Counted from the stretch's first letter, positions 19,550 through 28,563 are shown. The stretch is 64,000 nt of DNA from an uncultured Chryseobacterium sp. (GCA_913776245.1 CAJYLO010000010.1:115082-179081); one strand, 5' to 3'. Made by a program: numbers and translations. Notes: generated by a model from the sequence alone, not told the origin.

Positions 19550-21031
19550 TTATTTCGTATTATTTTTAACTTTAAGAAAACGAATGAATATCAATCCTAA
19601 AGCAAAGAAAATACTCATTGATAATGCTGCAAACCGCATATTGTTGTAATGCTCAATCAATGTTGCAAAGATGAATGTTCCTAGAATAATCGCAATCTTT
19701 TCCAATACATCATAGAAACTGAAATACGTTGTATTGTCCATAGAGTCTGTCGGAAGCAGTTTGGAATAAGTTGACCTTGACATCGCCTGCAAACCTCCCA
19801 TTACTAAACCAATTACACCGGCAACACCATAAAATTGGTATTCAACATTCGGATTTTCTTTGTTGAGGTAATAAGCTGCAAGACAAGCGCCGATCCACAT
19901 TGCAACGGTAATGCTGATGACATTTTTGTTTCCGATTTTCTTTGAAAGCCAGGAGAAAAATAATGCACCGACAATGGCTTCGATTTGGATTAATAATAAG
20001 GTCATAATCAGTTTATCCTGGGCCATATTGATCTCACTCTTTCCAAACAAAGTTGCCATCAAGAAAATCGTTTGCATCCCGACACTGTAAAAGAAAAAGC
20101 TGGTCAGGAAATATTTCAGGTTTCTGTCGCCAAAAAGATGATTTCCAACTTTGAAAAGCTCCTTAAAACTTTGCTTGACGATGTCGATATAAAAACTGAT
20201 GTTATCTTTGAAAACCTCAACAAAACCACCTTGCTCAGCATGACTTTTGAAAATGTTTTTATAATTGAGCAATACCAGATCTTTTGGTAATTGTTCTTTA
20301 ACCTGTCCAAACTGTGGCAAATGCTTGAAAGTATATTGTGAAAATCCAAACCACCACGCTCCTGTTAACAAGAAACTAACTCTTGTATAAATTGCCGCCT
20401 GCTTTGGTGTTTCCGCACAAACCTGAATCAGAACCAGGCAAATCACAACCAAAATCACAGAGCCGATATAACCGTAAACATAACCTTTTGCAGACAAAGC
20501 GTCCTGTTTATCAGGCGTTGCAATATCCGGTAAAAAGGAATTGTAAAAGACCAAACTTCCCCAGAATCCGACACTCGCTGTCACACTAAATAATAGCCCA
20601 AGCCAAACCGTTCCCATTCCTGTGAACATCGCCAATCCCATACAAGAGGTCGCCCCGAGATAGCAGAAAAACTGAAGGAACGATTTCTTATTCCCGATCG
20701 TATCTGCTAAAGATGATAAAATTGGCGATAATAAAACCACAATCACGAACGAAAGCGTCAATGAATAACCATAAACTGCGTCCGGCTGATATTCTTTACC
20801 GAAGATTTTAATGAGGTTTCGCACTGGAACTTTTATCCATTGTCCAGTTTCTTTCACATACTCATCTTTTTCATAAGCTGTTGTGAGAATCGAGTAATAA
20901 ATCGGGAAAATTGTAGATGTAATGACCAGCGAATAAACCGAATTGGCCCAATCGTACAATGCCCAGGCGCGCATAATTTTCGGATTATTCTTGATTGAGT
21001 TTTCTGTGGTCGTTGTTTCTATTTCTGACAT
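19550..21031 (-). CDS. UMF1-family MFS transporter
   Basis: 493 aa from the ATG at 21031 (an upstream in-frame start at 21106 is rejected because the -7 box lies between them). About twelve transmembrane helices; the N-terminal block RAWALYDWANSVYSLVITST is characteristic of the UMF1/Atg22-like major facilitator group, and ARSTYSK-like SRSTYSKLLP appears in the second half. The substrate is not known. First gene of a two-gene unit with the esterase. Confidence 0.9.
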   Translation of the reverse strand: MSEIETTTTENSIKNNPKIMRAWALYDWANSVYSLVITSTIFPIYYSILTTAYEKDEYVKETGQWIKVPVRNLIKIFGKEYQPDAVYGYSLTLSFVIVVLLSPILSSLADTIGNKKSFLQFFCYLGATSCMGLAMFTGMGTVWLGLLFSVTASVGFWGSLVFYNSFLPDIATPDKQDALSAKGYVYGYIGSVILVVICLVLIQVCAETPKQAAIYTRVSFLLTGAWWFGFSQYTFKHLPQFGQVKEQLPKDLVLLNYKNIFKSHAEQGGFVEVFKDNISFYIDIVKQSFKELFKVGNHLFGDRNLKYFLTSFFFYSVGMQTIFLMATLFGKSEINMAQDKLIMTLLLIQIEAIVGALFFSWLSKKIGNKNVISITVAMWIGACLAAYYLNKENPNVEYQFYGVAGVIGLVMGGLQAMSRSTYSKLLPTDSMDNTTYFSFYDVLEKIAIILGTFIFATLIEHYNNMRFAALSMSIFFALGLIFIRFLKVKNNTK

Positions 21032-21050
21032 TGGAAATATATTATTTAGA

Positions 21051-21058
21051 CAAAAATA
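21051..21058 (-). promoter_or_regulatory. -7 box (TATTTTTG) for the UMF1 transporter
   Basis: TAnnTTTG match 19 bases before the ATG at 21031. Confidence 0.55.
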
Positions 21059-21152
21059 AAAAAACCAGCAAATAAAATGATTAATTAATAGTTTTATTTG
21101 TTTCAAGTTTAAGACTTCAAATTATTTAAACTAAGATTTGGCTTCAAAATCT

Positions 21153-21404
21153 GTTGGTTCGCCTACCAAAATCGTAGCTCGACTTATTAAAAAGGTAGGT
21201 GAGCTTACCAAACGTCTAGGCTAACCTACGAAACAGGTAGGTTCACTTAGCAAATAGATAGCTTGACCTGTAAAATAAGTAGGCTGAGCTACGAAACAGA
21301 TAGGTTCACCTAGCAAAAGGATAGCCTGACCTATAAAAAAGATAGGTCGACCTACCAAATTGGTAGGTCGACCTTGTAAACTGCAAGCTCAAACTGCAAA
21401 AATT
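21153..21404. repeat. Twelve in-phase 21-bp degenerate tandem repeats
   Basis: Units start at 21153 and every 21 bases to 21384 with no insertion or deletion. The plus-strand consensus is RTAGGTTSACCTACCAAAN, and the AAA at unit positions 16-18 is identical in all twelve. Most units hold an imperfect palindrome (best: GTAGGTCGACCTAC at 21363, GATAGGTCGACCTACC near 21342). Units 4-6 (21216-21278) and 7-9 (21279-21341) match at 52 of 63 bases, so a 63-bp block was duplicated. Read in the unit frame the plus strand gives V/I-G-x-P-T-K-x heptapeptides interrupted by several stops. It fills most of the spacer between the transporter and thiolase genes; nothing else was seen at 21032-21513. Confidence 0.95.
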
Positions 21405-21513
21405 GAATTTTAAATTAATTAAAAACCATTATTTTTACAAAATCAATAATGTAAGCTATTTTTTTATGAAGTATTCAGCTTTAAGTTAAAAAACTTGAAA
21501 ACTGAGATTTAAT

Positions 21514-22695
21514 TTATTGTAAATTTTCAATTACAATAGCAGTTGCACCACCGCCACCGTTGCAAATCGCAGCTGCACCATATTTTCCGTTATTCTGTTT
21601 CAAAACATTGATTAAGGTAACAATAATTCGGGAGCCTGAGCTTCCCAGCGGGTGTCCAAGCGACACTGCACCACCGTTCACATTCACTTTAGAACCATCT
21701 AAGCCAAGGATTTTATTGTTTGCCAATCCAACCACAGAAAACGCTTCGTTGAACTCGAAGAAATCAATATCATCTTTTGTAAGACCAGCTTTCCCAAGAG
21801 CGATAGGCAAAGCTTTGGAAGGTGCCGTTGTGAATCTTTCCGGCTCAATTGCAGCATCAGCATAAGAAATGATTTTGGCCAAAGGTTTCAGTCCTAACTC
21901 TTCCATTTTTTCTTTAGACATCAGGATCAGAGCAGAAGCGCCGTCATTCAGAGTTGAAGCGTTTGCAGCTGTCACTGTTCCGTTTTCTTTCTGGAAAACC
22001 GTTGGCAACGTTGGGATCTTATCAAATTTAACCGCTTTATACTCTTCATCTTCTGAAAAAATAATTGGCTCGCCTTTTCTTTGAGGAATCGTTACCGGAA
22101 CTACTTCATCATTGAATTTTCCTGCTTCCCAAGCTGCAGCCGATCTTTTGTAAGACTGGATCGCAAATGCATCCTGCTCTTCTCTTGTAATCTCATTTTC
22201 TTTGGCGCATAGTTCCGCACAAACACCCATATGAACTTTGTTGTAAACATCCGTCAAACCGTCTTTCAAAAGTCCGTCCTGCATTTTGATTTCGCCAAGT
22301 TTTACACCATTTCTGCCGTCCAGATAGTGTGGAACGCTGGACATATTTTCCATTCCGCCGGCAACAATAATATCCACATCGCCGGCTTTAATCGCCTGAG
22401 CAGCCATTGTCACCGCTTTCATACCGGAAGCACAAACCTTGTTGATGGTTGTAGATGGCGTATGATTGGATAAACCTGCCCCTAAAGCAACTTGTCTTGC
22501 CGGTGCCTGTCCTTCCCCAGCCTGCAAAACATTTCCCATATAAATTTCCTGAACCAAGGCAGGGTCAAGACTAATTTTGTCTAAAGCTCCTTTTACCGCA
22601 GCCGTTCCCAATTGTGTTGCCGGAACGCCTGACAGGCTTCCCATAAAACTTCCCATTGGTGTTCTGACTGCTGATACAATGAATACTTCTTTCAT
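21514..22695 (-). CDS. Acetyl-CoA C-acyltransferase (thiolase)
   Basis: 393 aa from the ATG at 22695; the longer frame to 22749 is rejected because [17 protein letters not shown] is the standard thiolase start. Nucleophile Cys88 lies in [10 protein letters not shown], the catalytic His in [17 protein letters not shown] and the second Cys in [10 protein letters not shown]. It condenses or cleaves acyl-CoA: either acetoacetyl-CoA formation, feeding the mevalonate pathway, or beta-oxidation. The length and motifs fit the biosynthetic acetyl-CoA acetyltransferase group, but this cannot be settled from sequence alone. Confidence 0.94.
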   Translation of the reverse strand: MKEVFIVSAVRTPMGSFMGSLSGVPATQLGTAAVKGALDKISLDPALVQEIYMGNVLQAGEGQAPARQVALGAGLSNHTPSTTINKVCASGMKAVTMAAQAIKAGDVDIIVAGGMENMSSVPHYLDGRNGVKLGEIKMQDGLLKDGLTDVYNKVHMGVCAELCAKENEITREEQDAFAIQSYKRSAAAWEAGKFNDEVVPVTIPQRKGEPIIFSEDEEYKAVKFDKIPTLPTVFQKENGTVTAANASTLNDGASALILMSKEKMEELGLKPLAKIISYADAAIEPERFTTAPSKALPIALGKAGLTKDDIDFFEFNEAFSVVGLANNKILGLDGSKVNVNGGAVSLGHPLGSSGSRIIVTLINVLKQNNGKYGAAAICNGGGGATAIVIENLQ

Positions 22696-22730
22696 AACAT
22701 TTTTAATTTTTTGTATTGATATTTTATTTT

Positions 22731-22853
22731 TTGAAACCACAAAAGGCACAAAAGTTTATTCGTATTAAGTTTTTCAAAAACCATAAGAGAAATTCTTTTA
22801 TAACTTCCTTTTTGTTCTTTTTTAAATCTCCTTTTGTGACTTTTGTGGTTCAA
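22731..22853. repeat. Inverted repeat pair with AACCACAAAAG arms
   Basis: TTGAAACCACAAAAGGCACA (from 22731) faces TGTGACTTTTGTGGTTCAA (to 22853), with one mismatch in about 20, separated by about 76 bases. The right arm overlaps the 3' end of the membrane protein gene and encodes its last residues. Confidence 0.7.
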
Positions 22854-23235
22854 TTCTATTTTTTCTTGATGCGATTAAAATTATAACTACTCCCAAGAAT
22901 TCGATAAACCACCCCCAAGACAATTTTACGATTCCTGCAAATGTAGATCGCCAGGATCTGAAGGGTAAAAAACTGAAATAATCCAAAGATTTTAACTTAA
23001 CAGCAACAATTGTGAAAACAAACAGCAAAATCATTAAGAATGCCATTATTTTCACAGATTTACTTTTATTGATCAGGATAAAAACCAGTGTTAATAAAGA
23101 AAATCCCCAAACTGTAATCGCAAGTGTATGATCAACTTTCCAATAGTTCCAGTTTCCCACAACCGGAATATGAACCAACGGCAAAAAACTGCCTGCCACA
23201 ACCATAAACAAACCGATTAACTGTAAATTTTTCAT
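22822..23235 (-). CDS. Four-helix integral membrane protein, unknown
   Basis: 137 aa from the ATG at 23235 (an earlier in-frame start at 23274 would extend into the upstream terminator). Four hydrophobic helices (about 5-24, 43-60, 66-88, 108-128). No recognised family. The C-terminal tail RKNRIEPQKSQKEI is partly translated from an intergenic-type repeat arm (22831-22853), so the original end of the protein may have been shorter or different. It follows the sigma/anti-sigma operon but is separated from it by a terminator. Confidence 0.65.
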   Translation of the reverse strand: MKNLQLIGLFMVVAGSFLPLVHIPVVGNWNYWKVDHTLAITVWGFSLLTLVFILINKSKSVKIMAFLMILLFVFTIVAVKLKSLDYFSFLPFRSWRSTFAGIVKLSWGWFIEFLGVVIILIASRKNRIEPQKSQKEI

Positions 23236-23259
23236 TCTTAAATCTTGTTTGCCAATGTA

Positions 23260-23293
23260 AATAAAAAAAAACACACCTACAAAAGATGTGTTT
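23260..23293 (-). terminator. Terminator of the sigma-factor operon
   Basis: On the minus strand AAACACA (23293-23287) pairs with TGTGTTT (23275-23269), followed by a run of T residues, just after the outer membrane protein gene. Confidence 0.75.
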
Positions 23294-23334
23294 CGATAAT
23301 AAGAAAATAGTGTATAAGAATGTTCTATGAAAAT

Positions 23335-24411
23335 TTAAAAATCAATATTGGCAATCTCAATTCCGAACTGTATTCCGTTTTTACTAGGTAGGTTAGCTTT
23401 ATCATTAAAAATTGATGTAAAATCCTTCTTGATAAATAAGTTGACACCACCATAGCCGATACTGAACTTCCCTCCGAATAAAAAAGTATTCACGCCATCA
23501 TCCAAAGTATAGTCGTACTTCTGAAATTTGCTTCCTTCATCATAATATTTCACTTTTACAATGCTTCTCGTATTGACGCCGGCATAAGCTCCCAACCCAA
23601 CTTTCCACATTTTCTTTCTCACATCCAGGTATTGTTTCCCGTCATACTCGGTATATTTTGGATTGAGATAAAGCTGGAATTCTATCGGTAAAGTCAGATA
23701 AACATTTCTCAATTTGGAACGTTTCAGTCGGCCTTCTTCAAAATCCTCAAGAAACAACTGCGAATTTTCCTGAACAAAAACCTGCGGACGTTTCGGCATA
23801 TACGTATCGGTTCTGTAAGCAAGTCCATATCTCAGAATCCAGGGACTGGTGAAACTTCCGAGTTGCTTATCCTGTCTGAACTGGACTTCCACACTATGAG
23901 AGTTGCCGATCCTCATTTCCGAATCATTTTCAAATGGATTGAAACTGCCTTTATCTTTGGTTAGATTTGCAAAAGCATACCCGACACTAACGCTGCTTGT
24001 ATTGATATATTCAGTAGGCTCCTTTTTATCTTTTTTGATATTGATCGTCAAGCCGGAACTTTTGAAAACCATCACATTTTTGTTTCTGAGTGTGTCACTG
24101 TTATAAACCGAATTGGTAACCGCAGTTTTTGTAATGTCTTCCAATTGCTGACGTTCATCCTCAATTTTGTCATTTATAATGGTTTCATATCTTTTGGAAA
24201 CCGCCTCTTTTTGCGCAATCTGTTCCTCTTTCGTGATTTTTCCGGAATTAAAAGCATCCTCAATCTTGTCAATCTCAGTTTTCATTTTAGCTTTTTCCGT
24301 GGATACAATGCTGTTCACTTTCTCAGTATAAGATTTCATCTGACTATCAAGCGTAGTTTGTGCTGTAGCAATGCCGGAAAGCATTGCCAGAAGTAGAATT
24401 TTGGTCTTCAT
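23335..24411 (-). CDS. Predicted outer-membrane protein with coiled-coil N-terminus
   Basis: 358 aa. Signal peptide (1-17), then a charged helical region rich in Lys/Glu (about 20-95) that could form a coiled coil, followed by alternating beta strands (YVNTSSVSVGYAFANL-type, YGGVNLFIKKDF, NGIQFGIEIANIDF) ending in Phe, as in outer-membrane barrels. No specific family recognised. It starts 6 bases after the anti-sigma-like gene and is probably the output or partner of that sigma system. Confidence 0.8.
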   Translation of the reverse strand: MKTKILLLAMLSGIATAQTTLDSQMKSYTEKVNSIVSTEKAKMKTEIDKIEDAFNSGKITKEEQIAQKEAVSKRYETIINDKIEDERQQLEDITKTAVTNSVYNSDTLRNKNVMVFKSSGLTINIKKDKKEPTEYINTSSVSVGYAFANLTKDKGSFNPFENDSEMRIGNSHSVEVQFRQDKQLGSFTSPWILRYGLAYRTDTYMPKRPQVFVQENSQLFLEDFEEGRLKRSKLRNVYLTLPIEFQLYLNPKYTEYDGKQYLDVRKKMWKVGLGAYAGVNTRSIVKVKYYDEGSKFQKYDYTLDDGVNTFLFGGKFSIGYGGVNLFIKKDFTSIFNDKANLPSKNGIQFGIEIANIDF

Positions 24412-24417
24412 AATAGT

Positions 24418-25128
24418 TTATTTAGTTGTTATAGAATCTTTGTCGTAGAGTGTTATTCCGAAGAGCTTGATGCGTTTTGGGTTAGGAAAATCAGAATCAT
24501 TTTTTGATTTAATGGTGTTGATTCCCATTGCAGATTTTGGTGTTTCTGTTTTGGCCTTGTCGATTTCCACTCCGAACAGTAAGTCAGATGAAGACACATA
24601 TTTCACTCTTGGTTTTGCCGTTTGGTTTTGAGCCATTTTTTCTTCTGATTGAGAAATCGTTTGCGGCTCTTCCTTCTTTATAATGTTTTCTTTTTCAGGA
24701 ATTAGATTGTTAGTTTGATTTTCTTTTTTAATTGAATTTGTCATTCTAAGCGGACTCGAAGAATCTTTCACATTTTCAACCCCCAGTTTCTGATTATCCG
24801 TTTCGGAATTATTTTTTATTGGAATTAATTTTTCGGCCTCACGACTTTCAGATTGTTCGACTGTTGTTGGAGTTATCGTTTGATTATTAGTTTGATTATT
24901 AGTTTGACTTGCAAATTCCCGATTCTCATTAATATCAGATTTATTAATCATCAGAAAACTTCCGCCCAAGCCAATCATTAACAAAATCACAGCCGCATAT
25001 CTTAACCAAATCATTTTTGGTTTTTGTTCTTTCGCAGGAGCTTGGTCAAGTTTTTCTTCCAATCTGTCCCAAAGACTACCGGAAACTCTCATTTCCTTTT
25101 GTTCGTATTTAGATTTCAGATTCTGCAT
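24418..25128 (-). CDS. Anti-sigma-factor-like single-pass membrane protein
   Basis: 236 aa from the ATG at 25128, overlapping the end of the sigma gene by 20 bases; a longer frame to 25290 would lie entirely within the sigma gene. Cytoplasmic N-terminus of about 45 residues (SGSLWDRLEEKLDQAP), one transmembrane helix near 48-67 (WLRYAAVILLMIGLGGSFLMI), and a low-complexity Asn/Gln/Thr/Glu-rich periplasmic part. Position and layout fit an anti-sigma protein, inferred. A segment encoding VKDSSSPLRMTN comes from an intergenic-type repeat (24740-24770) embedded in the coding region. Confidence 0.78.
   Translation of the reverse strand: MQNLKSKYEQKEMRVSGSLWDRLEEKLDQAPAKEQKPKMIWLRYAAVILLMIGLGGSFLMINKSDINENREFASQTNNQTNNQTITPTTVEQSESREAEKLIPIKNNSETDNQKLGVENVKDSSSPLRMTNSIKKENQTNNLIPEKENIIKKEEPQTISQSEEKMAQNQTAKPRVKYVSSSDLLFGVEIDKAKTETPKSAMGINTIKSKNDSDFPNPKRIKLFGITLYDKDSITTK
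24740..24770 (-). repeat. Family B repeat copy inside a coding region
   Basis: Plus-strand GTCATTCTAAGCGGACTCGA, then AGAATCTTTCA: the same sequence type as the intergenic inverted pair at 17615-17686. It is translated in frame as KDSSSPLRMT in the anti-sigma-like protein. Confidence 0.75.
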
Positions 25129-25669
25129 TTTGTTTGGTGTTTTGTTGTTGATTAAAATAATCCTGTAGCCATTTTTTCGCTTTGCTAAGCTGACTTTTGC
25201 TGGTTCCTTCTGAGATGTTAAGAATCTCAGCAATCTCGTGATGTTTCTTTTCTTCAAAAACTGCAAGGTTAAAAATGAGCTTGTAACCAACCGGCATTTC
25301 CTTGAAAATAACTTCTAAATCAATCTCCTGAGAAAACTCCGGAATATCTTCTACTTTTTCTGCAATCGAATCCGTAAATTCCGTTTCCGCATACAGAATA
25401 TGTTTATTTGTCCGGATAAAACTAATCGAATCATTCACCACAATTTTCCTCAGCCAAAACGGAAACGATTCGTAATTCTTACAATCTTCAATCTTGGTAA
25501 ATGCCTTATAAAAAGCATTAATTAAAACATCTTCCGCATCATCCCGATTATTGATGTATGAATTGGCGACCGACAACATTTTCCCGGAAAACATCTCGAA
25601 TAAACGCTTTTGCGCCAGCCGGTCATTTTTCTTTGCTTTGGAAAAGATATGTTGTAAATCTCTGTTCAT
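25109..25669 (-). CDS. ECF-type RNA polymerase sigma factor
   Basis: 186 aa from the ATG at 25669; the frame could be extended to a TTG at 25696 but MNRDLQHIFSKAKKNDRLAQ is the more natural start. Region 2 is SVANSYINNRDDAEDVLINAFYKAFTKI, and region 4 is YKLIFNLAVFEEKKHHEIAEILNISEGTSKSQLSKAKKWL with its helix-turn-helix. Together with the overlapping membrane protein gene it forms a likely sigma/anti-sigma pair controlling the downstream outer-membrane protein. Confidence 0.91.
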   Translation of the reverse strand: MNRDLQHIFSKAKKNDRLAQKRLFEMFSGKMLSVANSYINNRDDAEDVLINAFYKAFTKIEDCKNYESFPFWLRKIVVNDSISFIRTNKHILYAETEFTDSIAEKVEDIPEFSQEIDLEVIFKEMPVGYKLIFNLAVFEEKKHHEIAEILNISEGTSKSQLSKAKKWLQDYFNQQQNTKQNAESEI

Positions 25670-25995
25670 TTTCTCTTTCTGACTATAAGACGGCAAAATT
25701 GCGAAATGGTTGCCTCAATTTTCAAAATTAATTAAAATAAAATTACAAACATTTGATTATCAATAATATAAAATTCAATTTAAAAAAAACACTTTAGTCA
25801 CTTAAGATTAGAATAAGTACTAAAATTTTTAAGTTCAATTTAGTCTAAAATGTAAAGATTCCAGAAAACTTATGTGTTCTTTTATGACTTTGAAGCTGAT
25901 AATATTTGAACTTAAGTGTTAATGTTATTTTTAATTTTTAAAGAGACTTATAATTTCATCTCTTTCTTCGTATTTTTGCAAAAATCAAAACAAAC
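25670..25995. other. Gene-free AT-rich divergent spacer
   Basis: Very AT-rich region between the sigma gene and prfB. Apart from the prfB -7 box at 25971 I see no ORF, RNA gene or strong hairpin. Confidence 0.5.
25971..25978 (+). promoter_or_regulatory. -7 box (TATTTTTG) for prfB
   Basis: TAnnTTTG match 17 bases before the GTG start at 25996. Confidence 0.55.
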
Positions 25996-27108
25996 GTGGT
26001 AAACACAGACCAAATAAAAGATATACAATCCAGAATAGAAGACCTTCACAAATTCCTCGGTATCGAGAAAAAGAAAATCGAGATTGCGAACGACGATGAG
26101 AAAACCGCCGCTCCCGAATTCTGGGAAAAGCCAAAAGAAGCCGAAATTTTTCTAAAGCAATTACGTTCCAAGAAAAAATGGGTCGAAAGTTATGAGGAAA
26201 TTAATTCTCAGTTTGAAGATTTACAGGTTCTTTTAGAATTTGCAAAAGAAGATCCTGAATCAGAAAAAGAATTGGATGAAACGTTTCCGGAACTAGTCGA
26301 AAAGATCGAAAATCTGGAATTCAAAAATATGTTGTCCAATGAAGGCGACGAGTTGTCCGCAGTTCTTCAGATCACAGCTGGTGCCGGCGGAACAGAATCC
26401 TGCGACTGGGCCAGTATGCTGATGCGGATGTACTCAATGTGGGCGGACAAGCAAGGCTACAAAATCCGTGAACTGAATTTCCAGGAAGGAGATGTTGCCG
26501 GCGTCAAAACCGTAACTTTAGAGATCGAAGGTGAGTTTGCTTTCGGTTATCTGAAAGGTGAAAATGGTGTGCACAGATTGGTAAGAATTTCGCCTTTTGA
26601 CAGTAATGCCAAACGCCACACGAGTTTTGTTTCGGTTTATGTTTATCCTTTGGTGGATGATACGATTGAGATTAACATCAATCCTGCAGATATCAGTTTT
26701 GAAACGATGCGAAGTTCCGGAGCCGGCGGACAAAACGTGAACAAAGTAGAAACGGCTGTTCGACTTCGTCACGCTCCTACAGGCATTATCATTGAAAACT
26801 CAGAATCGCGTTCTCAGCTTCAGAATAAAGAAAAAGCGATGCAATTATTACGTTCCCGACTTTATGAAATCGAACTGGAAGAAAGAATGAAAGCCAGAAA
26901 CGAAATCGAAGCCGGCAAAATGAAAATCGAATGGGGTTCTCAAATCCGAAATTATGTGATGCATCCTTATAAATTGGTAAAAGACGTCCGTTCCGGATAT
27001 GAAACTTCTGACGTGGATGGCGTGATGAACGGCAACCTGACGCCTTTCCTGAAAGCTTATCTGATGAATGAAGGGCAAGCCGGAAGTGATGAGTTGGATG
27101 AATTATAG
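25996..27108 (+). CDS. prfB: Peptide chain release factor 2
   Basis: 370 aa. The GGQ loop that triggers peptide release is [18 protein letters not shown], and the region for UGA/UAA stop recognition includes the [13 protein letters not shown] block. In many bacteria prfB is interrupted by a programmed +1 frameshift at an in-frame UGA after about codon 25. Here the frame reads straight through the corresponding spot ([13 protein letters not shown]) with no stop, so this copy lacks that autoregulation. Start GTG at 25996; no ATG is available upstream. Confidence 0.95.
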   Translation: MVNTDQIKDIQSRIEDLHKFLGIEKKKIEIANDDEKTAAPEFWEKPKEAEIFLKQLRSKKKWVESYEEINSQFEDLQVLLEFAKEDPESEKELDETFPELVEKIENLEFKNMLSNEGDELSAVLQITAGAGGTESCDWASMLMRMYSMWADKQGYKIRELNFQEGDVAGVKTVTLEIEGEFAFGYLKGENGVHRLVRISPFDSNAKRHTSFVSVYVYPLVDDTIEININPADISFETMRSSGAGGQNVNKVETAVRLRHAPTGIIIENSESRSQLQNKEKAMQLLRSRLYEIELEERMKARNEIEAGKMKIEWGSQIRNYVMHPYKLVKDVRSGYETSDVDGVMNGNLTPFLKAYLMNEGQAGSDELDEL

Positions 27109-27127
27109 AAAAATGTAATATTTTAAA

Positions 27128-27165
27128 ACAACAAAGCCTCGGAAAATTCTGAGGCTTTGTTTTTA
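27128..27165. terminator. Bidirectional terminator between prfB and the E2 gene
   Basis: ACAAAGCCTC (27131-27140) pairs with GAGGCTTTGT (27151-27160), flanked by A- and T-tracts, between converging genes; the E2 stop codon lies at its edge. Confidence 0.85.
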
Positions 27166-28539
27166 TATTTCTGTATTGAGATCCCAATTTTCAAGATAAT
27201 CGTTGACGTGTTTCAGGAACATTCCGCCAAGACTGCCGTCCACTACTCTATGGTCATAAGAATGTGACATAAACATCTTCTGACGGATTGCAATCACATC
27301 CCCAAATTCCGTTTCGATAACTGCCGGTTTTTTCACAATGGCTCCAACCGCCAGAATCGCAACCTGAGGCTGTGGAATAATCGGTGTCCCCATCAGGTTT
27401 CCGAACGTTCCGACATTGGAAATCGTATAAGTTGCACCTTGTGTATCGGCTGGCGTCAGTTTTTTATTTCGAGCTCTGTAGGCCAAATCGTTGATGGCTT
27501 TTGCCAATCCTGACAAGCTCAACTGGTCTGCATTTTTAATCACAGGAACAATCAGGTTTCCGTCCGGAAGCGCCGTCGCCATTCCGATATTAATATTCTT
27601 TTTCTTGATGATTTTGTCACCGTCAACAGACACATTGATCATTGGGAAATCCTGAATTGCCTTGACAACCGCTCTCACAAAAATCGGCATAAATGTAAGC
27701 TTCTCACCGTCTCTTTTTTGATAAGCATTTTTGTTTCTATTTCTCCATTCTACAACATTTGTTACGTCGGCTTCTATAAAAGAAGTAACGTGCGGTGATG
27801 TGTGCTTGCTGTTCACCATTGCATCTGCAATGATTTTACGAACTCTGTCCATCTGGATGATTTCATCACCCTCATTGATTTGGAGAGATTTTGAGTTGGA
27901 AGGTTGGAGGGTTGGAGGGTTGGAGGAATTATTCCCATCTTCAATAAAACTTTTAGACTCTGCTACTCTCGAATTCTCAAACGCTCCGACACTAGAACTC
28001 TCTGACTTAGAACCTCTGTTTTTAACAAATCCAAGAATATCTTCTTTGGTGATTCGGCCTTCTAATCCGCTTCCTTTTATAGACTTCAATTCAGAATCAG
28101 TAATTTTTTCTTCCTGAACAATGGATTTAACTAAGGGCGACAGATATAAATCAGAACTTTGACTAGCTGAAGAAATATTAGAATAATTGGACAAAGGCTG
28201 TTCCAGCGTTTTCATCACTTCCGGTTCAGGCTGAACAATCTGGTCTTTTACTTCCTCATAAGATTTGGATTCAGTTGGTACAGAATCTTGAGAAGTGCTT
28301 TCTGTTTCCAAAATCGCAATGGCTTCACCAATTTTAGCAACTTCATCTTTCTGTTTAAGGATTTTGATGATTTTTCCTGAAACCGGTGTCGGAACATCGG
28401 AATCGACTTTATCTGTCGCAATTTCTACCACAGATTCATCTTCTTTTATAAAATCACCTTCATTAAACAGCCAGCTGATAATTGTTGCTTCCATAACACC
28501 CTCGCCCATACTCGGGAGCAATAGTTTGTATTCTGCCAT
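27163..28539 (-). CDS. 2-oxoacid dehydrogenase E2 (dihydrolipoamide acyltransferase)
   Basis: 458 aa from the ATG at 28539; the longer frame to 28686 overlaps the neighbouring gene and a TACTTTTG box at 28564-28571. Lipoyl domain (1-80) with the lipoylated Lys in EIATDKVDSDVP, a peripheral subunit-binding domain (YLSPLVKSIVQEEK..GSGLEGRITKEDIL), then the catalytic domain ending in HSYDHRVVDGSLGG with the active-site His and Asp. Probably the branched-chain or pyruvate complex; the E1/E3 genes are not nearby. The linker before the catalytic domain contains a G-rich heptamer repeat (27896-27927). Confidence 0.94.
   Translation of the reverse strand: MAEYKLLLPSMGEGVMEATIISWLFNEGDFIKEDESVVEIATDKVDSDVPTPVSGKIIKILKQKDEVAKIGEAIAILETESTSQDSVPTESKSYEEVKDQIVQPEPEVMKTLEQPLSNYSNISSASQSSDLYLSPLVKSIVQEEKITDSELKSIKGSGLEGRITKEDILGFVKNRGSKSESSSVGAFENSRVAESKSFIEDGNNSSNPPTLQPSNSKSLQINEGDEIIQMDRVRKIIADAMVNSKHTSPHVTSFIEADVTNVVEWRNRNKNAYQKRDGEKLTFMPIFVRAVVKAIQDFPMINVSVDGDKIIKKKNINIGMATALPDGNLIVPVIKNADQLSLSGLAKAINDLAYRARNKKLTPADTQGATYTISNVGTFGNLMGTPIIPQPQVAILAVGAIVKKPAVIETEFGDVIAIRQKMFMSHSYDHRVVDGSLGGMFLKHVNDYLENWDLNTEI
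27896..27927. repeat. TTGGAGG(G) repeat in the E2 linker
   Basis: Four tandem units of about 7-8 bases (TTGGAAGG TTGGAGGG TTGGAGGG TTGGAGG) on the plus strand, encoding part of the Pro/Ser/Asn linker (NPPTLQPSNS) on the minus strand. The runs of two or three G could form a G-quadruplex. Confidence 0.7.
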
Positions 28540-28563
28540 TTTTATTGCTTTTTTGAATTTTTC

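Noticed and set aside
21153..21404. CRISPR array
   Set aside because: Units are contiguous with no unique spacers, and no cas genes are near.
21153..21404. Intact protein-coding gene in the repeat array
   Set aside because: The unit frame has stops in units 4, 5, 6, 7 and 9, and the other frames I checked also close; at best a decayed gene.
25129..25290. Longer start of the anti-sigma-like gene
   Set aside because: Would lie wholly inside the sigma gene and produce an implausible basic N-terminus; the ATG at 25128 overlaps the sigma stop as expected for coupled genes.
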